DNA of 64,000 bases from Nonomuraea fuscirosea (GCF_003001935.1 NZ_PVNG01000020.1:124001-188000); one strand, 5' to 3'; positions 25,335 through 34,194 are shown, counted from the first letter of the stretch. Program-made: numbers and translations. Notes: generated by a model from the letters alone, not told the origin.

Positions 25335-25859
25335 CTACCAGCGATGCTCGTAGCGGTCCTGGCCGAGTTGCCTGACCATGATCCGGCACAGTTCGGCCCG
25401 CAGTTCGCGCCGGCCGTCGGGTAGGTACAGCACGCTGGTCGTCGGCACATTCCCATGGGGCCACTCGACATAACCCCTGCGTTCGTACAGGCGGCACGCG
25501 TCGAGGTTGTCCAGGCCCACCCCGAGTGCCACCTGCTTGTATTCCATCGAGAAGAGCAGTTCCTCCGCCGCTCGCATCAGTTCGCTGCCGATTCCCCGGT
25601 TGCGGTGGGCGGGCAGGACTTCGAGGTGGGTGAGCAGCGCGGCATCCGGCAGGTGGGTGGTCAGCTCCGGTTCCTCGGCCCGCTCCAGCCAGAGATAGAC
25701 GTCGCCGATCGGCTCGCCGTGTCTCCAGGCCACCAGGAGGATCCCGTCCCCGCGTCGCTGCCGGGCCAGCCGGTCCTCGAAATAGTGCTTCTGCCCGAGC
25801 GATCTGATGAGGGCGGGCAGATCCTCAGGCGCTGCTGTACGGATGTCGCAAGTTCCCAC
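25335..25859 (-). CDS. GNAT family N-acetyltransferase
   Basis: 174 residues. Motif A is LEVLPAHRNRGIGSELMRAA (acetyl-CoA pyrophosphate loop RxxGIG) and motif B includes ALGVGLDNLDACRLYERRGY. The fold is complete. It transfers an acetyl group from acetyl-CoA to an amine; the substrate is unknown. The start GTG 25859 has no strong ribosome site. It lies between the glycosyltransferase-like gene (32 bases downstream of that gene's stop) and XRE paralogue A, all on one strand, so it probably belongs to the same unit. Confidence 0.85.
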   Translation of the reverse strand: MGTCDIRTAAPEDLPALIRSLGQKHYFEDRLARQRRGDGILLVAWRHGEPIGDVYLWLERAEEPELTTHLPDAALLTHLEVLPAHRNRGIGSELMRAAEELLFSMEYKQVALGVGLDNLDACRLYERRGYVEWPHGNVPTTSVLYLPDGRRELRAELCRIMVRQLGQDRYEHRW

Positions 25860-25891
25860 ACAGGACAGAATTCCGGTGCCGCTTCAGAGAA

Positions 25892-27058
25892 TCAATAAGC
25901 AAATCTCAGGGACTTCCACCAGCGCAATGTCGTTGCGCCGTCTTTGATCAGCCATTTCATGACATCTTGGGGATGAGGGCCCAGTTGCGGAATCGCATTA
26001 AGATGGTCGCCCCACCGGCGACGATCTTCCAGCCAGGCTTTGAGGTAGGCGACGCAGAAGTCGGGTTCGATCCGGTGCAGGCGGCCACGGGCGGCCAGGA
26101 GGGAGCTCTCCATCGCCCGCCGTCTGCGGTCGTCCACCGGGAGCTGTCGTACGCGATCGAGAATGTCGGCGATGAAGCGGTCACGCGCGTCGAGGAAACA
26201 GATCCAGTGCGCCGGGTCGGTGGCGGGCTTCCAGCCCTGCTGCGGATCCTTGTCCAGGAGCCAGTAGACGCCCTCGGCGAGCACGTCGCCGAGCTCCTGG
26301 TCCCGCGCCCGGACCTGCTGGTCGAACGGGTCGAACGGCCGCTGCTTGACCTTGCCCGTCACCGCGAGCCGACGTAACGAGGCATCGGTCAGCAGGTAGA
26401 ACCAGTCCTCGTTGTAGACGTTCGGGAAGAAGGACGGGCTGCGGGTCGTCTCGACCGCCAGCGCGCCGCCGCCCACGAAGGAGTCCTGGTAGCCTCCGGT
26501 CTCCCGGTGCGCGTGACACACCACGGAGTTGTCGGGATAGCCGTCGATCTGCATGCCCACCGCGTCATAGCTGTCCAGCAGCTCCGCCGCGCGGGTGACG
26601 TCCTGCGGGCTGCCCACCTCGATGTCGTCGTCCAGGAAGACGATGCGCCGCCAGCCCATGAGACGGGCGAGCACCAGCGCCGTGTTCCGCTTCGCGCTGA
26701 GGTCGGTGGTCCGGGGGAAGGGGGTGCCGCGCAGCAGGGCGGTGGTCGCGAAATCCGGCAGGTTCAGGCCGTCGGGATCGCCGATGTCGATCGCGAGGAA
26801 GTCCACGTTGTGCGGCATCCAGCCGGCCGCCTGCCCGGCGTCGCTCCAGCGGCTGTGCAGCGAAACGAGGGGGCAGGAGATGGCGCCGGCCAGGTGGATC
26901 GCGTGCGTCAGCCATCGGGGGTGGCGGATCGTGGGCACCACGATGGCGTCCACGGCTCCCGCTTCGTCCGCCCGTTCGCCGGCGTCGAACATGTCCACCA
27001 GATGGCGGTGCGAATGGTGGTGATGTTCGGTTCTGCTCAACACAGGGTCAACCGTCAT
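25892..27058 (-). CDS. Glycosyltransferase-like protein, GT-A fold
   Basis: 388 residues. A His-rich N-terminus (HHHHSHRH, residues 12-19) is followed by a GT-A-like core: AIVVPTIRHPRWL, AKRNTALVLARLMGWRRIVFL, then a DDD metal motif (143-145), FVGGGALAVE near 195-202 and VYNEDWFYLL near 214-223, where acidic acceptor-site residues usually lie. No signal peptide or membrane helix, so it acts in the cytoplasm. Sugar donor and acceptor are unknown. Its start overlaps the 3' end of XRE paralogue B by 11 bases, so the two are translationally coupled. Base use is less GC-biased than in core genes nearby. Confidence 0.75.
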   Translation of the reverse strand: MTVDPVLSRTEHHHHSHRHLVDMFDAGERADEAGAVDAIVVPTIRHPRWLTHAIHLAGAISCPLVSLHSRWSDAGQAAGWMPHNVDFLAIDIGDPDGLNLPDFATTALLRGTPFPRTTDLSAKRNTALVLARLMGWRRIVFLDDDIEVGSPQDVTRAAELLDSYDAVGMQIDGYPDNSVVCHAHRETGGYQDSFVGGGALAVETTRSPSFFPNVYNEDWFYLLTDASLRRLAVTGKVKQRPFDPFDQQVRARDQELGDVLAEGVYWLLDKDPQQGWKPATDPAHWICFLDARDRFIADILDRVRQLPVDDRRRRAMESSLLAARGRLHRIEPDFCVAYLKAWLEDRRRWGDHLNAIPQLGPHPQDVMKWLIKDGATTLRWWKSLRFAY

Positions 27059-28157
27059 CTACGAGTGCCTCCGGCCATTCATGCAAGCGGTCTTCGTCAG
27101 AGGTCCAGTCCGGCGTGACGGCGACCCTGCCCGCGATCCTGACCCGCATGAGGATGCTGTAGGTCGCCGCGGCGCCGAAACGCCTGCGCAGGAAGGCGGC
27201 ATTCCTGTCGCGGAAGCGAAGGTCGGTGAGCGCGCGCACCGCGCCGTACACGCCTCTGGCGTACATGCCGTTGCAGATGGTCAAAGTGCGTTCGGTGTTA
27301 TAGGGGTTGACTCCGCGATAGAAGAACCCGACATCCTCGATCAAGCGCAGACCATCGCCCGAACCAAGGGTGTCGGGATAGTACCTGGAACTCTCGCCGT
27401 GCTCGTCCACCTCGAAGTACGGCCCGTTCTCGCCGTCCCAGTCGGGTACCTGCTGCACCGGAAGTCTTATCCTCCGGACCATCGAAGCGGTGATCTCGTT
27501 GTAGTCCACGCCGCCCAGCAGGGCGATATGCGTGGTGAGGTCGTTCGGATGCAGATCCTCGGTGGCGCGGAGAGTGACCTCGCTGCTCGGGTTCGAGGCC
27601 CTGAGGTGGCCGTGCAGCTCGAACAACGAGTCCAGGTCGGAATATTTGTAGAGTGAGATGTAATCGGCGGAGGCGGGCGAGGCATAGGGGATCTTGGCCC
27701 GGTCCTCCTCGGGAACCTGGGAACAGATGATGGTGATCGGCTCCCCCTCGGGGAAGTGCCACGGATTCCTGAACGACGTTTCCTGATCGGTCGGGACGCG
27801 GCTTTCCGCCACCTTCTCCGAGCTCTGCCACTGCAAAGCCTTGTTGCGCAGGCGGAGCAGTTCCGTCCGCAGCTTCGAGTGCTCCTCACGCTCCTTCGCG
27901 GTCAGTTCGTCGAGCGACAGCACACGGGCCACGCCGTTGGCGACCGATCGTTTCGTGGCGAAGAAGATCGCGTATTTCTCCAGCCAGTGCTGAGGCGGGA
28001 TCTTCGGCGGTGTTCCGGTCTCCCACGAAGAGATCGACGGGACGCTCACCCGCAAGGCACGGCTCAGTTCGGCTTGGGTGATTCTCCGCCCCGGCCAGCG
28101 GCGTTCCCGAAGGTCACATAGTCGGCCAGCCAGTCCGCCCGATGGCTCGTCTCCCAC
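27048..28157 (-). CDS. XRE-type HTH protein with uncharacterised C-terminal domain (paralogue B)
   Basis: 369 residues, the same length as paralogue A. HTH at about 5-65 (RITQAELSRALRVSVPSIS then SWETG); C-terminal domain with GEPITIICSQVPEEDR, YKYSDLDSLFELHGHLR, HIALLGGVDYNEIT and ERTLTICNGMYARGVYGAV. The strongest conservation with paralogue A is in the C-terminal domain, not the HTH, so both probably recognise the same ligand or partner while DNA specificity may differ. GTG 28157 is preceded by GAGGG. It is first in the unit B-glycosyltransferase-GNAT-A. AT-ending codons are more frequent than in neighbours, which suggests transfer. Confidence 0.75.
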   Translation of the reverse strand: MGDEPSGGLAGRLCDLRERRWPGRRITQAELSRALRVSVPSISSWETGTPPKIPPQHWLEKYAIFFATKRSVANGVARVLSLDELTAKEREEHSKLRTELLRLRNKALQWQSSEKVAESRVPTDQETSFRNPWHFPEGEPITIICSQVPEEDRAKIPYASPASADYISLYKYSDLDSLFELHGHLRASNPSSEVTLRATEDLHPNDLTTHIALLGGVDYNEITASMVRRIRLPVQQVPDWDGENGPYFEVDEHGESSRYYPDTLGSGDGLRLIEDVGFFYRGVNPYNTERTLTICNGMYARGVYGAVRALTDLRFRDRNAAFLRRRFGAAATYSILMRVRIAGRVAVTPDWTSDEDRLHEWPEALVDDG

Positions 28158-28175
28158 CCTCAGACCCCTATCGCC

Positions 28176-28505
28176 TGTACTTCAGCCTTCAGTAAACATC
28201 TCCTGAGCATGCGAGTCGAGGGAGGGTTGTCTTCACGCTCATCAGGCGGCCCGCTGAATCGCACCGCGCGGAGGGCCGGTCGCAGGCCGGAGAGTACGTG
28301 CGCCGATTCAGCTGACTTCGGCTGAAGTTCAATGAGCAGTTGCTCGTGGGGTTGGAGCGATGCATACAGGCGGACGTCGCCGGCCGGGGCGCGCCGTCAC
28401 TTTCGAAATCGCACTGAACTTCGACCGGCGGCAGAAAAGCGGCATCGGCCGGTCATTGAATCCAGGTCTTCATATGAATTGCCGGTCGTAGATCATTTGA
28501 ACTTG
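28176..28505. promoter_or_regulatory. Long regulatory gap upstream of XRE paralogue B with repeated TGAACTTC-like sites
   Basis: The 28158-28676 gap has no convincing gene and is less GC-rich than its surroundings. It contains GAAGTTCA at 28324-28331, TGAACTTC at 28416-28423, TGTACTTC at 28176-28183 (19 bases from the start of paralogue B) and TGAACTTG at 28498-28505. A dyad ACTTC-GGCT-GAAGT spans about 28315-28328. These match the site before paralogue A and may be shared XRE operators. Confidence 0.45.
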
Positions 28506-28676
28506 TCTTCACTTGCCGTGCGAACGCACACTCGCCTTGTCGGCACCGTCCGGCAGAATCATTCAAAGGCTTGAAGGCGAGGCTGTCATGGCGAACGCAT
28601 GATGATATGCCCGACCGGCATCCGGCTGCTCGCGAACGTTTCTCGTCCTGTCACGTCACTCACGAGGATGACTTTC

Positions 28677-28901
28677 ATGACCATGCTTCACCTTCACCTT
28701 TCGGTGGTGATGTCGGGCTCGCTCGAGTCCAGAAGCCTCACGCTCCTCGCCCTGGGGACCATGATGGCTCTGGTGCTCGCGGCGATCCGCCAGCTCGTCC
28801 GCCGGGCCCGCATCATCGTGATGATCAGTGGCACGAGCGTCCTGCTCGTGTTCCTCATCGTGCTGGCCCTCGCCTACCTGATCACCTTGCGGCCCGTCTG
28901 A
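28677..28901 (+). CDS. Small two-helix membrane protein, hypothetical
   Basis: 74 residues from ATG 28677, chosen because GAGGA lies about 8 bases upstream. Two hydrophobic stretches (about 20-38 LTLLALGTMMALVLAAIRQL and 47-70 IIVMISGTSVLLVFLIVLAL) are separated by a basic RRARR-type turn, giving a hairpin in the membrane. It could be a phage-holin-like, toxin-like or accessory protein; nothing in the sequence decides. It stands alone between the XRE island and the STAS gene. Confidence 0.5.
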   Translation: MTMLHLHLSVVMSGSLESRSLTLLALGTMMALVLAAIRQLVRRARIIVMISGTSVLLVFLIVLALAYLITLRPV

Positions 28902-28980
28902 GGCGGCACGGCCCGGCGATTCGAGAGTCCCAGCTCAGGGGGCACATGGCGGGTGCCGGGCCGATGGTCACGATGCGTGA

Positions 28981-29002
28981 CTCTGTGCTTTTGGACACAG
29001 AG
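28981..29002 (+). terminator. Hairpin between the small membrane gene and the STAS gene
   Basis: A perfect 7-bp stem CTCTGTG/CACAGAG with an 8-base T-rich loop, 80 bases after the small gene's stop. It may be a terminator or part of the STAS gene leader. Confidence 0.45.
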
Positions 29003-29094
29003 CAGTGGCCTCCTGTTAGAAGCTCGGTGGAAGCGGCAACAACCACCTTGGCCGTTCTGAGAGCCGTTTCGCGACAAAGAGAAGGATTTTTCCC

Positions 29095-29472
29095 ATGTCG
29101 TTCGAGGCCACCGGAAGGTCGACCCTCACCGTCGCTTCCGGGCTCTCTCGAAACGCCATCATCGTCCGGCTCGAAGGCGAGTTGGACGTCACCGCGCTGC
29201 CGATCTTCAGGGAGCATCTGCAGCGCATCTGGGACCTTCCTCCCAAAGCGTTTCTGATCCTGGATCTGAGTGAGGTCTCCTTCTGCGACTCCATGGGGCT
29301 GAACGAACTGGTCGACATCATGCAGCGCTGTGAGGCGAGGGGCACCAGGCTGCTGCTCGGCGGGGTGCAGGGGGTCATGGCGCGGGTGTTGTCGATCACC
29401 GGGTTGCGGCATGCCTTCGAGGTGTTCGCCCAGCTTGACGACGCGCTGAGGGTGACCGCCGTCTCATCGTGA
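29095..29472 (+). CDS. STAS-domain anti-sigma factor antagonist
   Basis: 125 residues forming one STAS domain: IIVRLEGELDVTALPIFREHL, FLILDLSEVSFCDSMGLNEL and LLLGGVQGVMARVLSITGL. The Ser in the DSMGL motif is the residue phosphorylated by anti-sigma kinases in the SpoIIAA/RsbV family; the unphosphorylated form releases a sigma factor. No cognate kinase or sigma gene is nearby. ATG 29095 follows GAAGGA. Confidence 0.88.
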   Translation: MSFEATGRSTLTVASGLSRNAIIVRLEGELDVTALPIFREHLQRIWDLPPKAFLILDLSEVSFCDSMGLNELVDIMQRCEARGTRLLLGGVQGVMARVLSITGLRHAFEVFAQLDDALRVTAVSS

Positions 29473-29495
29473 TCCCGCCGTCCCGTCGTAGAAGG

Positions 29496-30065
29496 TCAGC
29501 CCACGAGGGGAGCGCCGTGCAGGACGGCGCCCGCCGCCTGCAGCTCCGCGACCGCCGCTTCCGTGGTGGCCGGCGCCACCCCGGCCGTCAGGTCGAGCAG
29601 GACTCTGACCGCGAGCCCGTGCTGGACGGCGTCGAGCGCGGTGGCACGGACGCAGTGGTCGGTGGCGATGCCCACCACGTCCACCTCGTGCACCCCGCGC
29701 TCGCGCAGCCAGTCGGCCAGCGGGACCCCGTCGCCCGACGTGGCCTCGAAGCCGCTGTAGGCCGCGCTGTAGGCGCCCTTGCTGAAGACCTCCTCGACTT
29801 CGGACACGTCGAACGAGGGATGGAAGTCCGCGCCGGGGGTGCCGGCCACGCAGTGGGCGGGCCAGGTGGAGACGTAGTCGGGGGCGGAGGAGAAGTGGTC
29901 GCCGGGGGAGACGTGGTGGTCGCGGGTCGCCACGACGTGGTCGTAGCCGTGGTCGGTCACGTGGCGGGTGATCGCCGCCGCCACCTCGGAGCCCCCGGCC
30001 ACGGCCAGGCTCCCGCCCTCGCAGAAGTCGTTCTGCACGTCCACGATGATCAGCGCGTTGCCCAT
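29496..30065 (-). CDS. pncA: Nicotinamidase
   Basis: 189 residues of the isochorismatase-like hydrolase fold. Catalytic Asp in VDVQNDF, Lys in FSKGAYS and Cys in IATDHCVRATA; the metal site Asp/His residues lie in TRDHHVSPGDHF. It converts nicotinamide to nicotinate for NAD salvage (and activates pyrazinamide in mycobacteria). It is 15 bases downstream of pncB on the same strand, so the two successive salvage steps are encoded together. Confidence 0.93.
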   Translation of the reverse strand: MGNALIIVDVQNDFCEGGSLAVAGGSEVAAAITRHVTDHGYDHVVATRDHHVSPGDHFSSAPDYVSTWPAHCVAGTPGADFHPSFDVSEVEEVFSKGAYSAAYSGFEATSGDGVPLADWLRERGVHEVDVVGIATDHCVRATALDAVQHGLAVRVLLDLTAGVAPATTEAAVAELQAAGAVLHGAPLVG

Positions 30066-30080
30066 GGGGAAAACGATACG

Positions 30081-31370
30081 TCAGGCGAATTCGGTGGGGA
30101 TGGCCGCATAGCCCCGGCCGAGGTGGAGGGCCTCCTGGGGGAGGGCGGCGATGGTGGCGGCGTGGCGTTCGCGGGCGGCGTTCAGGGGTTCGCGGCCGAT
30201 GACCTCGCCGTCGCGGACCAGCTCGTGCAGGAGGGGGATGCCGCCTTCTGGGACGAGGCCACCGGTGGTGATCAGCTCGGTCTCGACGTGGCCCGCCTCG
30301 TCGAGCAGCCGGTACGCCTCCTTGCGGCCCCCGCGCGACGGCTTGCCCACCGAGCGCTTGGCCACGGCCTCCAGCTTGCCGCCGGCCGTCTCCCTGGCCA
30401 CCAGCTTGTACACCAGCGCCGCCGTCGGCACGCCCGAGCCGGTCACCAGGGAGGTGCCCACGCCGTAGCCGTCCACGGGGGCGGCGGCCAGGGCGGCGAT
30501 GGCGTACTCGTCGAGGTCGGAGGTGACCAGGATGCGGGTGTCGAAGGCGCCGAGCGCGTCGAGCTGCTCGCGCACCTCCTGCGCCGCCGCCGCGAGGTCG
30601 CCCGAGTCGATCCGGACCGCGCCCAGCTTCGGGCCGGCCAGCGCCACGGCCGTGCGTACCGCCTCCGCCACGTCGTACGTGTCGACCAGCAGCGTCGTCT
30701 CGGGCCCGAGCGTGGCGATCTGGGCCTCGAACGCGGCCCGCTCCGAGTCGTGCAGCAGGGTGAACGCGTGCGCCGCCGTGCCGGCCGTGGGCACGCCGTA
30801 CAGGTGCCCGGCCATCAGGTTGGAGGTGGAGGCGAACCCGGCGATGTACGCGGCCCTGGCGGCGGCCACGGCGGCGGCCTCGTGGGTGCGCCGCGAGCCC
30901 ATCTCGATCAGCGGCCGTTTGCCGGCCGCGTTCGTCATGCGGGACGCGGCGGAGGCGATCGCGCAGTCGTGGTTGAGGATCGACAGCGTGACCGTCTCCA
31001 GCAGCACGGCCTCGGCGAACGTGCCCTCCACCACCATGATCGGGGAGGCGGGGAAGTACACGTCGCCCTCGCGGTAGCCGTAGACGTTCCCGGAAAACCG
31101 GTAATCGGCGAGAAACGCCAGAGTGCTGTCGTCGACGACACGATGCTCTCGCAGAAAGGTGAGTTCCTCGTCACCGAAACGGAAGCGTTCGAGCTCGTCG
31201 AGGACACGTCCCGTTCCTGCGACGACGCCGTAGCGGCGCCCACCTGGCAGATGGCGCGCGAACACCTCGAAAACCGCGCGCCGGTGCGCCGCGCCGCTGC
31301 GCAGGGCGGCCTGCAACATCGTCAGCTCATAGTGATCTGTGAGCAACGCAGTGCTCATGGTCATTGTCAC
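30081..31370 (-). CDS. pncB: Nicotinate phosphoribosyltransferase
   Basis: 429 residues from GTG 31370. I prefer this start because TAGTCT lies 7 bases upstream and none of the in-frame ATG codons (31364, 31358) has a ribosome site. Family motifs: LLTDHYELTML, EMGSRRTHE, LVDTYDV, VRIDSGDL, VTSDLDEY, YGVGTSLVTG. It joins nicotinate to PRPP with ATP to make NAMN in the Preiss-Handler pathway. It is divergent from clpS, as pncB1 is in M. tuberculosis. Confidence 0.93.
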   Translation of the reverse strand: MTMTMSTALLTDHYELTMLQAALRSGAAHRRAVFEVFARHLPGGRRYGVVAGTGRVLDELERFRFGDEELTFLREHRVVDDSTLAFLADYRFSGNVYGYREGDVYFPASPIMVVEGTFAEAVLLETVTLSILNHDCAIASAASRMTNAAGKRPLIEMGSRRTHEAAAVAAARAAYIAGFASTSNLMAGHLYGVPTAGTAAHAFTLLHDSERAAFEAQIATLGPETTLLVDTYDVAEAVRTAVALAGPKLGAVRIDSGDLAAAAQEVREQLDALGAFDTRILVTSDLDEYAIAALAAAPVDGYGVGTSLVTGSGVPTAALVYKLVARETAGGKLEAVAKRSVGKPSRGGRKEAYRLLDEAGHVETELITTGGLVPEGGIPLLHELVRDGEVIGREPLNAARERHAATIAALPQEALHLGRGYAAIPTEFA

Positions 31371-31377
31371 GACTCGA

Positions 31378-31383
31378 AGACTA
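31378..31383 (-). promoter_or_regulatory. Probable -10 element of leaderless pncB
   Basis: TAGTCT on the minus strand, 7 bases before GTG 31370, without a ribosome site. Confidence 0.4.
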
Positions 31384-31410
31384 CGGCCCAGATAGGGCAG
31401 ACTCGGGGAT

Positions 31411-31704
31411 GTGGGTAGCACCGCTCCAATCACCGTCGAGCGTCCGTCATCGGACGTCCGGCCCGATCTGCCGTGGGTGACCATCGTCTGGAACGACCCG
31501 GTCAACCTCATGTCCTACGTGACCTATGTCTTCCAAACGGTCTTCGGCTATCCGAAGGAGAAGGCAGAGAAACTGATGCTGGACGTGCACCACAAGGGCA
31601 AGGCGGTCGTGTCCAGCGGCACGCGCGAGGAGATGGAAAGGGATGTGCAGATTCTCCACTCCTACGGCCTGTGGGCGACGGTCCAGCCGGACTCGAACAA
31701 ATGA
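31411..31704 (+). CDS. clpS: ATP-dependent Clp protease adaptor
   Basis: 97 residues matching ClpS: WVTIVWNDPVNLMSYVTYVFQTVFGYPKEKAEKLMLDVHHKGKAVV. The NDPVN(L)MSYV patch and the HHKGKA segment form the N-degron pocket and ClpA/ClpC contact. It delivers N-end-rule substrates to the ClpC-ClpP protease. GTG 31411 opens the conserved clpS-DUF2017-mec-cysO-cysM block. Confidence 0.93.
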   Translation: MGSTAPITVERPSSDVRPDLPWVTIVWNDPVNLMSYVTYVFQTVFGYPKEKAEKLMLDVHHKGKAVVSSGTREEMERDVQILHSYGLWATVQPDSNK

Positions 31705-31747
31705 GGCGCGCGTCGCGGCCGGCGTCGGGGTCAGTGAGGTGGCACTG

Positions 31748-32272
31748 GTGACTTCTGGATTCTCACGCGGCAAGGACGGCGCGGTCGTCACCGTGTTCGA
31801 GCCGGCGGAGGTCTCGCTGCTGCGCTCGCTCGTCTCCATGATGCTCGGCATCGTCTCGCCGGGGCAGACCTCCGAGGACCCGCTGGAACGGGCGCTCGGC
31901 ATCGGCGACAGCGCGGTGCCGTCCGATCCGGTGCTGGCCAGGCTGTTCCCGTCGGCGTACCAGGACGAGAAGGAGGCGGCCGAGTTCCGCCGCTACACCG
32001 AGGCGACGCTGCGCGACGGCAAGCGGGCCGACGCGCGGACCGTCCACGAGACGGCCAGGGCGGGGCGGGCCGAGCTGACGCCTGAGGAGGCGCAGGCGTG
32101 GCTGCGCGCGCTCAACGACCTGCGCCTGACGCTCGGCACCAAGCTCGACGTGACGGAGGAGGTCCACGACGAGGTCGCCGTGATGTCCGAGGACGACCCC
32201 CGCTACCCGGCCTACGTCACCTACGACTGGCTGACCTACCTCCAGGACAGCCTGGTCCGGGCCCTCTGGTAG
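31748..32272 (+). CDS. DUF2017 domain-containing protein
   Basis: 174 residues from GTG 31748 (TGAGGTG about 6 bases upstream). DUF2017 core: VTVFEPAEVSLLRSLVSMML, PVLARLFPSAYQDEKEAAEFRRYTEATLRDGKR and AWLRALNDLRLTLGTKLDVT. The family is actinobacterial and nearly always beside clpS (Rv1332 in M. tuberculosis), which suggests a role in Clp-dependent proteolysis, not shown. It has an acidic surface and no membrane segment. Confidence 0.88.
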   Translation: MTSGFSRGKDGAVVTVFEPAEVSLLRSLVSMMLGIVSPGQTSEDPLERALGIGDSAVPSDPVLARLFPSAYQDEKEAAEFRRYTEATLRDGKRADARTVHETARAGRAELTPEEAQAWLRALNDLRLTLGTKLDVTEEVHDEVAVMSEDDPRYPAYVTYDWLTYLQDSLVRALW

Positions 32273-32275
32273 CTT
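32270..32275 (+). promoter_or_regulatory. Possible -10 element of leaderless mec
   Basis: TAGCTT, overlapping the DUF2017 stop, lies 6 bases before ATG 32282; there is no ribosome site. Confidence 0.35.
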
Positions 32276-32281
32276 CCGGGC

Positions 32282-32683
32282 ATGCTGTCGATCTCGCAGG
32301 AACTGGTGGACAAGATCGTCGCGCATGCGCGGGCCGACCATCCCGACGAGGCGTGCGGCGTCATCGCGGGCCGCGACGGGGTGCCTGAGCGGTTCATCCC
32401 CATGGAGAACGCCGAGCGCTCGCCCACCTTCTACCGCTTCGACTCGATGGAGCAGTTCAAGGTCTGGCGCGAGATGGACGAGCGGGACGAGGAGCCCGTC
32501 GTCATCTACCATTCCCACACCGCCACCGAGGCCTACCCGTCGCGCACCGACGTCTCGTACGCCTCCGAGCCCGGCGCCCACTACGTCCTGGTCTCCACGC
32601 GGGACGAGAACGAGGTGGAGTTCCGCTCCTACCGCATCCTCGAAGGTGCGATCACGGAGGAAGAGGTAAGGTTTCTCCCATGA
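32282..32683 (+). CDS. mec: JAMM metalloprotease acting on CysO-cysteine
   Basis: 133 residues, JAB1/MPN+ fold. The metal motif is complete: Glu23 in DEACG, and His77-x-His79 with Asp90 in HSHTATEAYPSRTD. In M. tuberculosis Mec+ (Rv1334) releases cysteine from the C-terminus of CysO after CysM has attached it. The order mec-cysO-cysM here is the same, so this function is very likely. Confidence 0.92.
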   Translation: MLSISQELVDKIVAHARADHPDEACGVIAGRDGVPERFIPMENAERSPTFYRFDSMEQFKVWREMDERDEEPVVIYHSHTATEAYPSRTDVSYASEPGAHYVLVSTRDENEVEFRSYRILEGAITEEEVRFLP

Positions 32684-32752
32684 TGGCCAGACCTGTGCAG
32701 AGCTTCCTGTTCGCACACACTCCGGTTGTCGTCCTCTACGACTGTTCCTGAG
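32681..32752 (+). CDS. 23-residue leader ORF upstream of cysO
   Basis: ATG 32681 overlaps the mec stop and opens MMARPVQSFLFAHTPVVVLY ending DCS. No ribosome site is needed if it is coupled to mec. The single Cys is the penultimate codon, and a 7-bp hairpin follows at 32771-32791 before cysO. This could be a cysteine-sensing leader or merely a short coupled frame; I recognise no family. Confidence 0.35.
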
Positions 32753-32770
32753 CTGGAATCCGCACCCAGC

Positions 32771-32791
32771 CGTCGGCGTTGCATGCCGATG
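32771..32791 (+). promoter_or_regulatory. Hairpin in the cysO leader
   Basis: Stem CGTCGGC (32771-32777) with GCCGATG (32785-32791; one G-U pair) and a 7-base loop, between the short leader frame and the cysO ribosome site GAGGAG at 32808-32813. Confidence 0.4.
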
Positions 32792-32823
32792 GGACGACGA
32801 CCTTTCTGAGGAGACTGACCGCG

Positions 32824-33096
32824 ATGGCCATCGAGGTTCGCATTCCGACCATCCTGCGTAACTACACCGACGGGGCCAAGGCCGTGAACGCCGAGGGCGC
32901 CACCCTTGAGGAGCTGATCAGCAACCTCGAGTCGGCCCACCCCGGCATCAAGGACCGCCTGGTCGACCAGGGCGCGCTGCGCCGCTTCGTCAACGTCTAC
33001 CTGAACGACGAGGACGTGCGCTTCCTCGGCGGCCTCGGCACGCCGGTGTCCGACGGCGACACGGTGACCGTCCTTCCCGCCGTCGCCGGCGGATGA
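32824..33096 (+). CDS. cysO: Sulfur-carrier protein for cysteine synthesis
   Basis: 90 residues with the ubiquitin-like MoaD/ThiS fold (VRIPTILRNYTDGAKAVNAE) and the essential C-terminal Gly-Gly (AVAGG). The terminal Gly is adenylated and thiocarboxylated, then used by CysM as sulfur donor for O-phosphoserine. ATG 32824 has GAGGAG about 10 bases upstream. It is separated from cysM by one base, so they are made together. Confidence 0.93.
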   Translation: MAIEVRIPTILRNYTDGAKAVNAEGATLEELISNLESAHPGIKDRLVDQGALRRFVNVYLNDEDVRFLGGLGTPVSDGDTVTVLPAVAGG

Positions 33097-33097
33097 C

Positions 33098-34045
<948 letters not shown>

Positions 34046-34046
34046 C

Positions 34047-34161
34047 CTCGCGAAGGCGGCCTCCCCCTCGCGAAGGCGGCCTCCCCCTCGCGAAGGCGAC
34101 CTGACCCTCGCGAAGGCGACCTGACCCTCGCGAAGGCGGCCTGATCCTCGCGAAGGCGCGC
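34047..34161. repeat. Six-unit 20-bp tandem array after cysM
   Basis: CTCGCGAAGGC starts at 34047, 34067, 34087, 34107, 34127 and 34147, exactly 20 bases apart. The second half of the unit varies (GGCCTCCCC, GACCTGACC, GGCCTGATC). Each unit carries the TCGCGA palindrome. It begins within 2 bases of the cysM stop and has no coding role, since the period is not a multiple of three. Confidence 0.9.
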
Positions 34162-34194
34162 TTCCCCGGACAGACGGCTTCGTCCGGAACGCGA

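Noticed and set aside
28332..28574. 80-codon plus-strand frame upstream of the small membrane gene
   Set aside because: No ribosome site, no protein-like pattern, and it covers the candidate XRE operator sites.
28599..28676. Earlier start (MMICPTG) for the small membrane protein
   Set aside because: No ribosome site precedes it, whereas GAGGA is well placed for ATG 28677.
34047..34161. CRISPR-like array
   Set aside because: The repeats are only 20 bases apart with no room for spacers, and no cas genes are present.
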